Assembly: GCA_035527515.1 (NCBI GenBank)
Contig: DATLAJ010000035.1
Coordinates: 1 to 22,149, forward strand
Source of the DNA: a bacterium
GTDB lineage: Bacteria; B130-G9
DNA: 22,149 nucleotides
Direction of reading: 5' to 3'
A model generated the notes under the pieces. The model was not told the origin of the DNA. It ran no database searches and saw only the letters and a list, made by a program, of their open reading frames with translations. A program made the position numbers and the translations under genes. This document shows, piece after piece, positions 1-7,358 of this stretch. How positions within the stretch are numbered: the first letter of the stretch is position 1; each line of letters starts with the position of its first letter.

Positions 1-1071
1 ACGCCTCGAAACGAGAGCGAGACCTCCTTCAAGCATGCGGTTGTGCATCGAGGTTCCGTCCTTCTAGTGGTGGAGTCTCCGAGTCCCATATACATCTGCG
101 ACCAGGGAGAGGAGCGTGTGCGAGATTGCTTGCGGTTGGGAGCATTCGACGAGAATGTCTGGCTGGAGTGGGAGCGCGGAGGGCTGCCCCAGCCCGACTA
201 CCTACGCCAGTTCGAGAGCGTTTTCTGGAGCATGGGGCAGCGCTTCGCGTCGGAGAATGCTGGTGGGGTGTTCGATGTTGTCCAGCCATTCCTGCTGGCC
301 GGTGGCTCGCTCTATTACGAGTCTCGATTCCTACTTAGCGGCGATATGCGGTCTGAGCCGTTTCTGCGCGATTGGCTCCATCTCAGCTGCCCAGAGCAGA
401 ACACCGATTATGACGCGCCGGTCGTGGTCGGCGTCCCGGGCGACCCAGTGGGAGATGGCCTGGAGCTGATATACGTTACCACAGCGGGCAAGAGCAAGAA
501 CTATTTCGAGCCTCAGGACGGTGCGGTGGGCTTTCTGCATGTGCAAGACAAAGAGGACGAGGTCTGCGGCCTGCGCTATACGGATACAGGAGACTACGGC
601 TACCGACTGGTTTTCTCGACGTCCATTCTCTCCCTCGTCTATAACACGGACCAGAGCGCCAAGCTGATGTCGCGTGCGCTTTGCTGGCTCGAGGGCAAGG
701 ACCTCGACTTCCGGATTGCGTCCAACACGCGCGTCCTGGAGCCGTATAGCCTGCTGGAGCTCTCCGTCTCCGCGAACACGCTTGCTGGCGTCGAGGCGGA
801 CGTTGACGCATATCTGGCCGTCCTATTTGAGCTCGAGGGCGCCTCGGGCCTCATCTTCTACGACGGGACGGGCTTCGTGCCTGAGATGACGCCGTTCGTG
901 TCGGGCGTGCACCTGGAATCGGGCCTCTTCCTGCCTCGAACGAAGATATTTGAGTATCTGGTTCGCACTGGCCTTCCGAGCGGCAAATACACGTTCTTTG
1001 TGGCCTTGACGCAGGCCGGGACGCAGAACTTCTTAACTGACCCTCGAGGCGTGACAGTTTTCATGAAGTAA
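1..1071 (+). CDS. Secreted protein, GATase1-like domain plus C-terminal beta-sandwich (5'-partial)
   Basis: The frame is open from base 1, so the true start lies outside the window. A GTG at 43 is only the first start-like codon and is probably internal. The first ~240 residues look like the Rossmann-type glutamine-amidotransferase-like domain found in large secreted proteins: a short strand ending in SPSPIYICD, then FESVFWSMGQRF, FLLAGGSLYYESRFLLSG and a closing YRLVFSTSILSLVYN segment. No catalytic Cys-His pair is evident. The last ~110 residues (from about base 730) form a beta-rich domain with VDAYLAVLF and LPSGKYTFFVAL. Related tails occur at the C-termini of the proteins at 3493-5772 and 21708-22149. 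A cell-surface or exported location is inferred from this architecture because the N-terminus is missing. The enzymatic role, if any, is unknown. A hairpin that could end transcription lies 16 bases after the stop. Confidence 0.8.
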   Translation, partial: TPRNESETSFKHAVVHRGSVLLVVESPSPIYICDQGEERVRDCLRLGAFDENVWLEWERGGLPQPDYLRQFESVFWSMGQRFASENAGGVFDVVQPFLLAGGSLYYESRFLLSGDMRSEPFLRDWLHLSCPEQNTDYDAPVVVGVPGDPVGDGLELIYVTTAGKSKNYFEPQDGAVGFLHVQDKEDEVCGLRYTDTGDYGYRLVFSTSILSLVYNTDQSAKLMSRALCWLEGKDLDFRIASNTRVLEPYSLLELSVSANTLAGVEADVDAYLAVLFELEGASGLIFYDGTGFVPEMTPFVSGVHLESGLFLPRTKIFEYLVRTGLPSGKYTFFVALTQAGTQNFLTDPRGVTVFMK

Positions 1072-1087
1072 CTTTCTGCCTACGGCC

Positions 1088-1120
1088 AAGATTCTGGGCT
1101 AATCTCAGTAGCCGAATCTT
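1088..1120 (+). terminator. Terminator-like hairpin after the first gene
   Basis: AAGATTC (1088-1094) and GGCTA (1097-1101) pair with TAGCC (1109-1113) and GAATCTT (1114-1120). This gives a 12-bp stem with a 2-base bulge and a 7-base loop. It begins 16 bases after the TAA at 1069-1071. The tail after the stem is CTCTC rather than a clean T run, so it may be a weak or factor-assisted terminator. Confidence 0.45.
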
Positions 1121-1129
1121 CTCTCGGTC

Positions 1130-1147
1130 GCCGCGGCTTGACGCGGC
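1130..1147 (+). repeat. REP-like hairpin 1 (loop GCTTGA)
   Basis: GCCGCG (1130-1135), loop GCTTGA (1136-1141) and CGCGGC (1142-1147) form a perfect 6-bp stem. It is the first of three hairpins with the same 6-base loop within 140 bases, and the only one with the GCTTGA loop on the plus strand. Confidence 0.6.
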
Positions 1148-1220
1148 ATCAACCCTAGAGCGATTGGCGTCGGGGACCTTAAATCGCTGTCTGAAACGCC
1201 GAGAGAGCAATCCATGAGAG

Positions 1221-1240
1221 GGTGGTGTCAAGCCACGACC
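1221..1240 (-). repeat. REP-like hairpin 2 (loop GCTTGA on minus strand)
   Basis: Read on the minus strand this is GGTCGTG, loop GCTTGA, then CACCACC. The stem pairs except for one mismatched position. Relative to hairpin 1, a C-G pair next to the loop is replaced by T-A on both arms, a compensatory change. Confidence 0.5.
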
Positions 1241-1247
1241 AATGAAA

Positions 1248-1265
1248 GCGGCGTCAAGCCGCCGC
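1248..1265 (-). repeat. REP-like hairpin 3 (loop GCTTGA on minus strand)
   Basis: Read on the minus strand this is GCGGCG, loop GCTTGA, then CGCCGC, a perfect 6-bp stem. Orientation is the same as hairpin 2 and opposite to hairpin 1, as in bacterial interspersed mosaic elements built from REP units. Confidence 0.6.
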
Positions 1266-1321
1266 ACTCCAAAGGGTCCCCGCCTGCGTCAATCTGATTA
1301 TTGGGGCTGCGCAGTTGACCT

Positions 1322-1349
1322 TTGCTGAAGCGCCCGATGATTGTATTAT
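1322..1349 (+). promoter_or_regulatory. Possible promoter for the flavin reductase-threonine aldolase unit
   Basis: A TATTAT -10 candidate (1344-1349) has only a weak -35 (TTGCTG, 1322-1327) at 16 bases. A better -35 hexamer, TTGACC at 1315-1320, is 23 bases away, which is too far. The location between the hairpins and the first start codon is right, but the match is modest. Confidence 0.25.
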
Positions 1350-1422
1350 GGGCGAGGTCATAAGGCCGATCAGTTTCGGAGCACAAGGCGTGTTGCAGCA
1401 TTGATGCAGGAGGACAATGGGG

Positions 1423-1998
1423 ATGGGAAAGGTACAGATCTCGCCAACGACGATGGGGCTGCCAATGAGCTGCGTTGTTGTGTCGTGCTATGATGTCAAG
1501 CGTGGGGCCAACATGATCACGCTTGCTTACTGCGCGATGGTGAACTTCAAACCGCCCATGGTGGCCATCTCGATAAGGCCATCGCGGTATTCCTATTCGT
1601 TAGTGAAAAAAGCAAAGGACTTCGTGGTAAACGTCCCGCTGGCCGAGCAGGTGAGGTTGGTTGACCTTGCCGGCATTGTGTCGGGCAGGAGCGTTGACAA
1701 GTTCGAGCTTGCCAAGCTGAACAAGGAGCCAGCGGCAAGGGTCAAGTCGCCGCTTATCGCCGAGTTTCCTATTAACATGGAGTGCAAGGTTCTCGACACG
1801 GTTGACCTGCCAACACACAACCTGATCATCGGGGAGGTCGTCGCGCTCCATGCCGAAGAGTCGCTTGTTGACGAGAAGGGGCAGCTTGGGTCTGAGGTGG
1901 CGCCCTTCCTGATGTACTACAATCGGGCTTACTTCGCGATTGGCGAGGTTATCGGGCATTTCGGGTTCTCCAAGGACTCGAACGACAAGGCCACCTGA
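1423..1998 (+). CDS. Flavin reductase family protein (FMN-binding split barrel)
   Basis: This is a 191-residue protein of the flavin reductase-like family, small FMN-binding split-barrel enzymes that reduce flavin with NAD(P)H or act as flavoprotein oxidoreductases. Seen in the sequence: the N-terminal PTTMGLPMSCVVVSCYD strand-turn, MITLAYCAMVNFKPPMVAISI (core barrel, includes the substrate/FMN pocket), SYSLVKKAKDFVVNVP, and C-terminal NLIIGEVVALHAEESLVD. Length is usual for the family. Two in-frame ATGs compete: 1417 leaves 3 bases after AGGAGG (1408-1413), while 1423 leaves 9, so 1423 is chosen. The threonine aldolase gene follows after 18 bases and is probably co-transcribed. The physiological substrate cannot be told from sequence. 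Confidence 0.9.
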   Translation: MGKVQISPTTMGLPMSCVVVSCYDVKRGANMITLAYCAMVNFKPPMVAISIRPSRYSYSLVKKAKDFVVNVPLAEQVRLVDLAGIVSGRSVDKFELAKLNKEPAARVKSPLIAEFPINMECKVLDTVDLPTHNLIIGEVVALHAEESLVDEKGQLGSEVAPFLMYYNRAYFAIGEVIGHFGFSKDSNDKAT

Positions 1999-2016
1999 TT
2001 GTTGGCTGTTTTAAGG

Positions 2017-3063
2017 ATGACGACGGTGAAGCACATCTCGGACTTCAGGAGCGACACGGTTACAAGGCCGACGCCGAAGATGCGTCAGGCGATGGCGGCC
2101 GCCGTTGTGGGCGACGACGTTCTTGGGGACGACCCAACTGTTGAGGCGCTCCAGGCGAAGGCGGCCGCGACGCTTGGGATGGAGGCGGCCCTTTTTGTTC
2201 CCTCCGGCACGATGGGCAATGAGATCGCTGTGAACGTGTGGACCAACCCGGGCGACGAGATAATTCTGGAAAGCAGGTCTCACATCTATCTATACGAGGC
2301 GGGCGGCCCGGCGCGCATCTCTGGCGTTCAGGTTTGCCCCATCGAGACCACGGACGGCGCCATGCCCGTCGAGGCTGTCCGCGCGTCGATCAAGGACTCC
2401 TCCGATCTGCACTGCCCGACAACTTCGCTGATCTGCATCGAGAACACGCACAACATGCACGGCGGGCGCGTGCTGCCGATAGATTACCTGCGCAGTCTGA
2501 GGGAGCTATCGCTCAAGCGGCAGATTCCCATCCACCTTGATGGGGCGAGGCTCTTCAACGCGGCGCAGGCTTCTGGCATCCCAGCGAATGAATACGCTGC
2601 CCTTGCAGACAGCGTGATGTTTTGCCTCTCGAAGGGACTTGGGGCCCCGATTGGCTCCATGCTGGTCGGGAGTTCTGACTTCATCGAAAAGGCGAGACGC
2701 GTGCGGAAGGTTCTCGGCGGTGGGATGCGCCAGGTGGGCGTCATCGCAGCGCCAGCCATCATCGCGCTCGAGGAGATGGTTGACCGGCTCCACATCGACA
2801 ACGAAAACGCCAAGAAGTTAGCGCTCGGCATCGCGGGTCTGCCGGGTGTGGTTCTGGACCCCGACACGGTCGAGACCAACATCGTCCTAGTGAGGCTCGT
2901 GTCGCCTGCACCCGCCGCGGACGAGGTATTTCAACAGCTCGCGAACCGAGGCGTTCTCTCCATCCCGCTCGGGCCCGACCTCATTCGCTTCGTAACCCAC
3001 AATGACGTTGACGCGACGGACGTGGAGCGCCTCATAGATGCACTGCGGGAAGTGCTAACCTGA
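2017..3063 (+). CDS. ltaE: Low-specificity L-threonine aldolase, PLP-dependent
   Basis: This 348-residue fold-type I PLP enzyme cleaves L-threonine or L-allo-threonine to glycine and acetaldehyde in the cytoplasm. Diagnostic segments are N-terminal [81 protein letters not shown] (Asp-Ala-Arg contacts PLP) and [12 protein letters not shown], in which Lys206 is the expected Schiff-base lysine. An in-frame TTG exists at 1999, directly after the upstream stop. ATG 2017 is preferred because it starts just before the conserved DFRSDT and is preceded by AAGG, although this Shine-Dalgarno is weak and very close. It forms a unit with the flavin reductase. A convergent gene lies 429 bases downstream. 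Confidence 0.93.
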   Translation: MTTVKHISDFRSDTVTRPTPKMRQAMAAAVVGDDVLGDDPTVEALQAKAAATLGMEAALFVPSGTMGNEIAVNVWTNPGDEIILESRSHIYLYEAGGPARISGVQVCPIETTDGAMPVEAVRASIKDSSDLHCPTTSLICIENTHNMHGGRVLPIDYLRSLRELSLKRQIPIHLDGARLFNAAQASGIPANEYAALADSVMFCLSKGLGAPIGSMLVGSSDFIEKARRVRKVLGGGMRQVGVIAAPAIIALEEMVDRLHIDNENAKKLALGIAGLPGVVLDPDTVETNIVLVRLVSPAPAADEVFQQLANRGVLSIPLGPDLIRFVTHNDVDATDVERLIDALREVLT

Positions 3064-3492
3064 TAGATAACCACAACTGGGCGATAGATGACGGCTTCCA
3101 GTTGAATTTGTGGTCCGCACGGCAAGCGATGAAACTGCCCGACCCTCTCACCACACACACGCTACAAATACGGAGCGACCAGCACTCTAGCGCGGATTAT
3201 TCGTGAATCTGCACTTGGGTTGTTTTGAGTAGTTGATTTGAGTCGTTTCTGTTTGTCATGCGTTGTGATCGATACCGAGGAGACCTTCTGGGGCCCTTAT
3301 TGGCCTGATCATGTGGTCAGTCAACCTCGATTGGCATGACTTCGGCCATCAAAAGCTGATTCATGGCGCACTTCTCCCTGGGTTGATTCAGAGCAGATTT
3401 CAGCGGTCGCTTTGCCTGACGCTGCCGCGCTTTACGCCACGTCAGTGGTGGCGGTCAGTCAACCCACAGACAACAAGATCATGAATATACGA
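3064..3492. other. Noncoding gap between convergent genes
   Basis: I see no supported gene here. It holds a 7-bp-stem hairpin, CAACTGG (3074-3080) with CCAGTTG (3098-3104), just after the aldolase stop. A second perfect hairpin, CGCCAC (3435-3440) with GTGGCG (3448-3453), lies on the downstream side of the minus-strand propeller gene. Both could help end transcription but neither has a T run. A 12-base direct repeat, GGTCAGTCAACC, occurs at 3315-3326 and 3453-3464. Confidence 0.5.
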
Positions 3493-5772
3493 TCAGTCGG
3501 CGATGGCAAACGGGAACAGGCTTAGCTCGCCGATAACCTCGAATCGGACCGGCGTGGACAGAGCGCCGGCGAAGAGGTAGTTACCTGTCGGAAGCCCGCC
3601 CGGAACTAGTGTGCTCAGGAGGGTGGTCGGCTCCATAGAATACCCTTGCTCCAGAAACAGGCCGATCATGTATGGGAATATCCCGAACGCAATCCTATCC
3701 GGAGAGATACACAAAATGGCTCCGTCGGGGAAGACGAACGCGAAATAGACATCCACCAAAACGTCCGCTCCCATGTTCTCAATCTCATACGCGCCAACGA
3801 GCGTGTCGCCCGGGGCAAACTCTGTGTCATTAAGCGAGCACTCGATCGTTGGGGCAGCATGGATCAGGACGCTGACGCCGCCGTAAGGCCCCCCGAACCA
3901 CTTGCTCCCGTCGGGAGCTATGCCGATAGCCCAGACACAATCGTCGGCCAAACCGCTGTTGTGCGTATTGTAAGTTGTCCACCCGCCGTGGGTGTGCAGG
4001 AGGCTCACCCCGCCGCGCCCCGTCCCGAACCACTTACTCCCGTCGGAATCTATGGCGATAGCCTCTACATCTTGGTCGGCCAACCCGCTGTTGGCCGGAT
4101 GGTAAGTAATCCAGCTGCCGTCAGGGTGCAGGACGCTGACGCCCTCGTATGTCCCGAACCATTTGCTCCCGTCAGAATCTATGCCGATGGCAGCAACGGA
4201 GTGCCAGGGCAAACCGCTGTTCTGCCAGTTATAGGTTGTCCAGCTGCCGTCAGGATGCAGGACGTTGACCCCACCGCTGGACAGCCCGTGTTGGAACTGC
4301 GTCCCGAACCATTTGCTGCCGTCGGAATCTATGGCGATGGCATTGACCCAGTCCGAGGCCAAATCGCTGTTCCCCATATCGTAAGTAGCCCAGCTGCCGT
4401 CAGCGCGCAGGACGCTCACCCCGCCGCCCCACGTCCCGAACCACTTACTGCTGTCAGAATCTGTGCCGATGGCAGTGACCTGGTTGTAGGCCAAACCGCT
4501 GTTGCCAGTATTATAAGTAGTCCAGCTGCCGTCGGTGTGCAGGACGCTGACCCCGCCCCAGTATGTCCCGAACCACTTGCTGCCGTCAGAAGCTATGCCG
4601 ACGGCCAAGACATAGGCGTCGGCCAAACCGCTGTTGCCCATATTGTAAGTAGTCCAGCTGCCGTCCGGGGCCATCACGCTCACGCCGCCGTCCGTCCCGA
4701 ACCACTTGCCGCCGTCAGAAGCTATGCCGATAGCATAGACCCGCCCGTCGGCCAAACCGCTGTTAGCCGTACCGCCGTGGGCTGTCCAGCTGCCGTCAGG
4801 GCGCAGGACGCTGACCCCGCCCCCAGTGCCGAACCACTTGCTCCCGTCAGAAGGCATGCCGACGGCGCTCACGGAGTTGGACGCCAACCCGCTGTTTTCC
4901 TCGTCGTAAGTAGTCCAGCTGCCGTCAGGGTGTAGGACGCTGACCCCAGCCCCAGTGCCGAACCACTTGCTCCCGTCAGAATCTATGGCGATGGCCCCGA
5001 CACCGTCGGAGGGCAACCCGCTGTTGTCCTCGTTATAAGTCGTCCAGCTGCCGTCAGGGTGCAGGACGCTCACCCCGCCACAGTATAATACTAGGGAGCA
5101 CGACCACGTGCCGAACCATTTGCTCCCATCAGAATCTATGGCGATGGCCCCGACACCGTCGCAGGTCAAACCGCTGTTGTCCATATTGTAAGTAGTCCAG
5201 CTGCCATCGGGGTGCAGGACGCTGACCCCGCCCCACTGGGTCCCGAACCACTTACTCCCGTCAGAATCTATGGCGATGGCCGAAACATCGCCCTCGCCCA
5301 AACCGCTATTCCAGCTATCATAAGTAGTCCAACTGCCATCGGGGTGTAGAACGCTGACGCCCCGAGTCCCGAACCACTTGCTCCCATCGGAAGCTATGGC
5401 GATGTCATTAATGTAACCGTAGGGTAAATCGCTGTTCTGCCAGTCATAGGTTGTCCAGCTACCGTCGGTGTGCAGGACGCTGACGCTGCCCTCATGCGTC
5501 CCGAACCACTTGGTCCCGTCAGAATCTACGGCGATGGAAACAACGTAATTTGCGGCCAGGCCATCGGCGCGGGTGTAAACGGTCTTATCGCCGGTCCGGA
5601 TGTCGAATCGGGCCACGCCCCCCGAACCTCCGCACCAGACGTACCGGTTACCCTCAAAAGCGATGGCGTTGGCGCTATTACCGGCGGTGTAGTTCAGCCA
5701 GGTCTCCTCAGCAAACGCCGCTGGCGCAATCAACAGAAGACCCAGAGTTGCCACAAGCAATCCTATGCGCAT
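3493..5772 (-). CDS. Secreted two-propeller protein of 14 Reg_prop repeats with C-terminal beta-sandwich
   Basis: This 759-residue protein starts with a clear signal peptide (MRIGLLVATLGLLLIAPAAFA, cut expected after AFA). A longer frame begins at 5820, but ATG 5772 has AAGGAGG six bases upstream and places the signal peptide at the N-terminus. Then come 13 near-identical repeats of about 43 residues, each carrying SDGSKWFGT, GGVSVLHPDGSWTTY and NSGL. One divergent repeat (RYVWCGGSGGVARFD) precedes them. These are two-component-regulator propeller (Reg_prop) blades. Fourteen blades fit two seven-bladed propellers, as in the sensor part of hybrid two-component proteins, but no membrane or kinase domain is present here. 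Repeats 4 and 10 carry loop insertions (WSCSLVLYCGG, QFQHGLSSGG). The last ~115 residues are a beta-sandwich with VDVYFAFVFPDG and GLPTGNYLFAGAL, related to two other proteins in the window. It is probably an exported binding or surface protein; its ligand is unknown. Confidence 0.88.
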   Translation of the reverse strand: MRIGLLVATLGLLLIAPAAFAEETWLNYTAGNSANAIAFEGNRYVWCGGSGGVARFDIRTGDKTVYTRADGLAANYVVSIAVDSDGTKWFGTHEGSVSVLHTDGSWTTYDWQNSDLPYGYINDIAIASDGSKWFGTRGVSVLHPDGSWTTYDSWNSGLGEGDVSAIAIDSDGSKWFGTQWGGVSVLHPDGSWTTYNMDNSGLTCDGVGAIAIDSDGSKWFGTWSCSLVLYCGGVSVLHPDGSWTTYNEDNSGLPSDGVGAIAIDSDGSKWFGTGAGVSVLHPDGSWTTYDEENSGLASNSVSAVGMPSDGSKWFGTGGGVSVLRPDGSWTAHGGTANSGLADGRVYAIGIASDGGKWFGTDGGVSVMAPDGSWTTYNMGNSGLADAYVLAVGIASDGSKWFGTYWGGVSVLHTDGSWTTYNTGNSGLAYNQVTAIGTDSDSSKWFGTWGGGVSVLRADGSWATYDMGNSDLASDWVNAIAIDSDGSKWFGTQFQHGLSSGGVNVLHPDGSWTTYNWQNSGLPWHSVAAIGIDSDGSKWFGTYEGVSVLHPDGSWITYHPANSGLADQDVEAIAIDSDGSKWFGTGRGGVSLLHTHGGWTTYNTHNSGLADDCVWAIGIAPDGSKWFGGPYGGVSVLIHAAPTIECSLNDTEFAPGDTLVGAYEIENMGADVLVDVYFAFVFPDGAILCISPDRIAFGIFPYMIGLFLEQGYSMEPTTLLSTLVPGGLPTGNYLFAGALSTPVRFEVIGELSLFPFAIAD
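3858..5570 (-). repeat. Tandem DNA repeat encoding propeller blades
   Basis: The plus-strand signature CCGAACCACTT or CCGAACCATTT recurs 13 times, at about 3895, 4027, 4156, 4306, 4439, 4569, 4698, 4830, 4961, 5112, 5243, 5371 and 5503. The period is 128-133 bases, with two longer units of about 150. Many flanking bases are conserved too, including silent positions, which points to recent expansion or gene conversion. Confidence 0.85.
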
Positions 5773-5852
5773 GTCGCGCCTCCTTCTTGTCGGACGATCA
5801 AGAATCACAATAGGCGTCATAAAGACTCCAGTATAATAATAACCTCATATAC

Positions 5853-5882
5853 ATTCTACTTTAAGAATACGCATTGAGTCAA
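5853..5882 (-). promoter_or_regulatory. Candidate sigma70 promoter for the propeller gene
   Basis: On the minus strand, TTGACT (5882-5877) is followed after 18 bases by TAGAAT (5858-5853), about 80 bases before the start at 5772. The -35 hexamer overlaps the stop codon of the transposase remnant. Further AT-rich hexamers closer to the gene (TATACT, about 5830) are alternatives. Confidence 0.4.
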
Positions 5883-6001
5883 CCTTTTACTGTCCCAAGA
5901 TACTCCTGCCAGACGATCCTTGGCTTCCCATCGACACGCTTAGATTCGACGGCGTAGTAATACGGGGGCCCCCTCTTGACCTTCTTAATGATGCTAGCCA
6001 T
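5879..6001 (-). pseudogene. Truncated transposase N-terminus (IS1634/IS4-type)
   Basis: A 40-codon frame begins MASIIKKVKRGPPYYYAVES, continues KRVDGKPRIVWQEYLGTV and stops at 5879-5881. This is the characteristic N-terminus of IS1634-type members of the IS4 transposase superfamily (lysine-rich start, tyrosine run, ESKRVxGKPRIV, YLGTV), whose full proteins are usually several hundred residues. Only the first ~40 residues survive; the catalytic DDE domain is absent. AGGAAGG lies just upstream of the ATG. No terminal inverted repeats or target duplication could be identified. The flanks are clearly richer in A and T than the rest of the window. I rely on pattern recognition, not on a search. 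Confidence 0.6.
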
Positions 6002-6221
6002 GCCTTCCTGCCGTGAATGGTATCCCCATTATCACATAGGTGAAGAAGGTAGTACATTACAGAGGGAAGTGAAGCATTATTCGTAATCACACCGTAATAT
6101 AGCGTTGCACATCACAGTATATTATAGGGTAATACGACAATCGCCCGAATAAAAACCGCTCTCACAGCCCGCCCCAAACTGATCCACACAAGTCAAAATC
6201 AACGTGACCCGGAAACTCTGG
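6002..6221. other. AT-rich noncoding flank of the transposase remnant
   Basis: No supported gene. A minus-strand TATAAT (6126-6121) resembles a -10 element, but there is no good -35 at 16-18 bases. The segment is probably the leftover upstream end of the insertion sequence plus the 3' flank of the glycosyltransferase gene. Confidence 0.35.
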
Positions 6222-7355
6222 CTAGCCTCTTCCCTGCTCTTCCCTACTCAGCAGCGAAGTGTAAAGCGCATCGGTGCGCTCACACATCTGTCCGATGCTG
6301 AAAAGCGAGGCGCGCTCTGCGGCGTTGTCTGAGACGCTCCGATAGAGCACTTCGTCAGTTAAGAGCGCAAGCACTCGCCGCGCAAGGAGGTCCGGACGAC
6401 GCATGGGCACAATGAATCCCGACACGCGATCGACTATCGCCTCCGCGTTGCCGCCCACGTCAGTAGCAACAACTGGCACACCGGCCGCCATCGCCTCAAG
6501 CAGTGAGTTGGAGAATCCTTCCTTGTCTGAGCACATCACCGCTACGTCAGAGAGGGCGAGCAGGCGCGGGATGTCGTTCCGATGGCCGGCGAAGACCGTC
6601 CGTTCCGACAACCCTAGTTGAGAGGCCGTTTGCTCGAGCTGCTCTCTGAGCTTGCCCTTCCCGACGATCAGAAACTTGACGTTCGGAACGACTCTTAGCA
6701 CCTGCGCCGCCATCGCAAGGAAATCGACATGCCGCTTCTGCTCGACTAGTCTGGCGAAGACCGAAACTACCTTTTCGCCATCCACTATTCCAAGCTCGCG
6801 CGCCAGACCCGCATCCCGTTCTGCACCTCCAAATCTGTCGAGGTCGATGCCGTTGTAGATGGTAACTACCTTGCCCGGGTCAATACGGGTTCTCTCAATG
6901 TAGTTCTGCCTGACGCCCTCGGACACCGCGATCACCTTGTCCTTGAATCGCGAAAGCATTCGGTCTGTCCAAAGCTGCCTCAGGTTGTCCCACTCATTGA
7001 CGTTGTGGACATTTGAGATGACCACCCTCACCCGCGCCAGCCTGGCGCCCACTGTCCCCGAAGTGTTGCTGCGGTACATGTGTGTGTGAACGATGTCAGC
7101 TCCCTGCGCCCTCAGGCCACGAGCCAGCGCCCAAAGGTCGCGTGGCGAGAAGCGAGACCGAAAGGGAATCACCGCGACTCGTATCCCCTCTCGCTCAAAC
7201 AGCGGCGCCATCTGGCCGGCCTCACGGATACAGGTTACTGAGACGTCCCAACCGATGTCCCGAAGCTGCGGCAGCAACGAGAGAAGACGCTGTTCCACGC
7301 CTCCAAACGGCAGGTCAGACATGATCCGAACGACGCGGCCTTTCATGTTGGACAT
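6222..7355 (-). CDS. Glycosyltransferase family 4 (GT-B fold)
   Basis: This 377-residue retaining glycosyltransferase would transfer a sugar from an NDP-sugar, probably to a lipid-linked or surface glycan in the cytoplasm. The N-terminal domain shows VRIMSDLPFGGVEQRLLSLL and IVHTHMYRSNTSG. The C-terminal nucleotide-binding domain shows VVSVFARLVEQKRH, FLIVGKGK, and the E-x7-E catalytic motif at Glu279 and Glu287 followed by VPVVATDVGGNAE. No membrane segments are obvious. ATG 7355 has GAGG seven bases upstream; ATG 7346 is a possible alternative. Only 3 bases separate it from the glycosyltransferase gene upstream. It is probably the last gene of the tldD-tldE-GT-GT unit. Donor and acceptor cannot be predicted. 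Confidence 0.9.
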   Translation of the reverse strand: MSNMKGRVVRIMSDLPFGGVEQRLLSLLPQLRDIGWDVSVTCIREAGQMAPLFEREGIRVAVIPFRSRFSPRDLWALARGLRAQGADIVHTHMYRSNTSGTVGARLARVRVVISNVHNVNEWDNLRQLWTDRMLSRFKDKVIAVSEGVRQNYIERTRIDPGKVVTIYNGIDLDRFGGAERDAGLARELGIVDGEKVVSVFARLVEQKRHVDFLAMAAQVLRVVPNVKFLIVGKGKLREQLEQTASQLGLSERTVFAGHRNDIPRLLALSDVAVMCSDKEGFSNSLLEAMAAGVPVVATDVGGNAEAIVDRVSGFIVPMRRPDLLARRVLALLTDEVLYRSVSDNAAERASLFSIGQMCERTDALYTSLLSREEQGRG

Positions 7356-7358
7356 GCC

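Noticed and set aside
3646-4935. A 429-codon open frame on the plus strand, itself repetitive (PEPLAPVRIYADG-like units)
   Set aside because: It is antisense to the propeller gene. Its repeats mirror the blade repeats, it has no ribosome binding site, and the minus-strand frame has a signal peptide and a known fold.
3858-5570. Regularly spaced repeats, considered as a CRISPR array
   Set aside because: The period is about 130 bases, the whole unit is translated, and the spacers are also conserved, so these are protein repeats.
5887-6090. A 67-codon minus-strand frame over the transposase remnant
   Set aside because: The frame shifted by one base encodes a recognisable transposase start at 6001, with AGGAAGG upstream; the 67-codon product resembles nothing.
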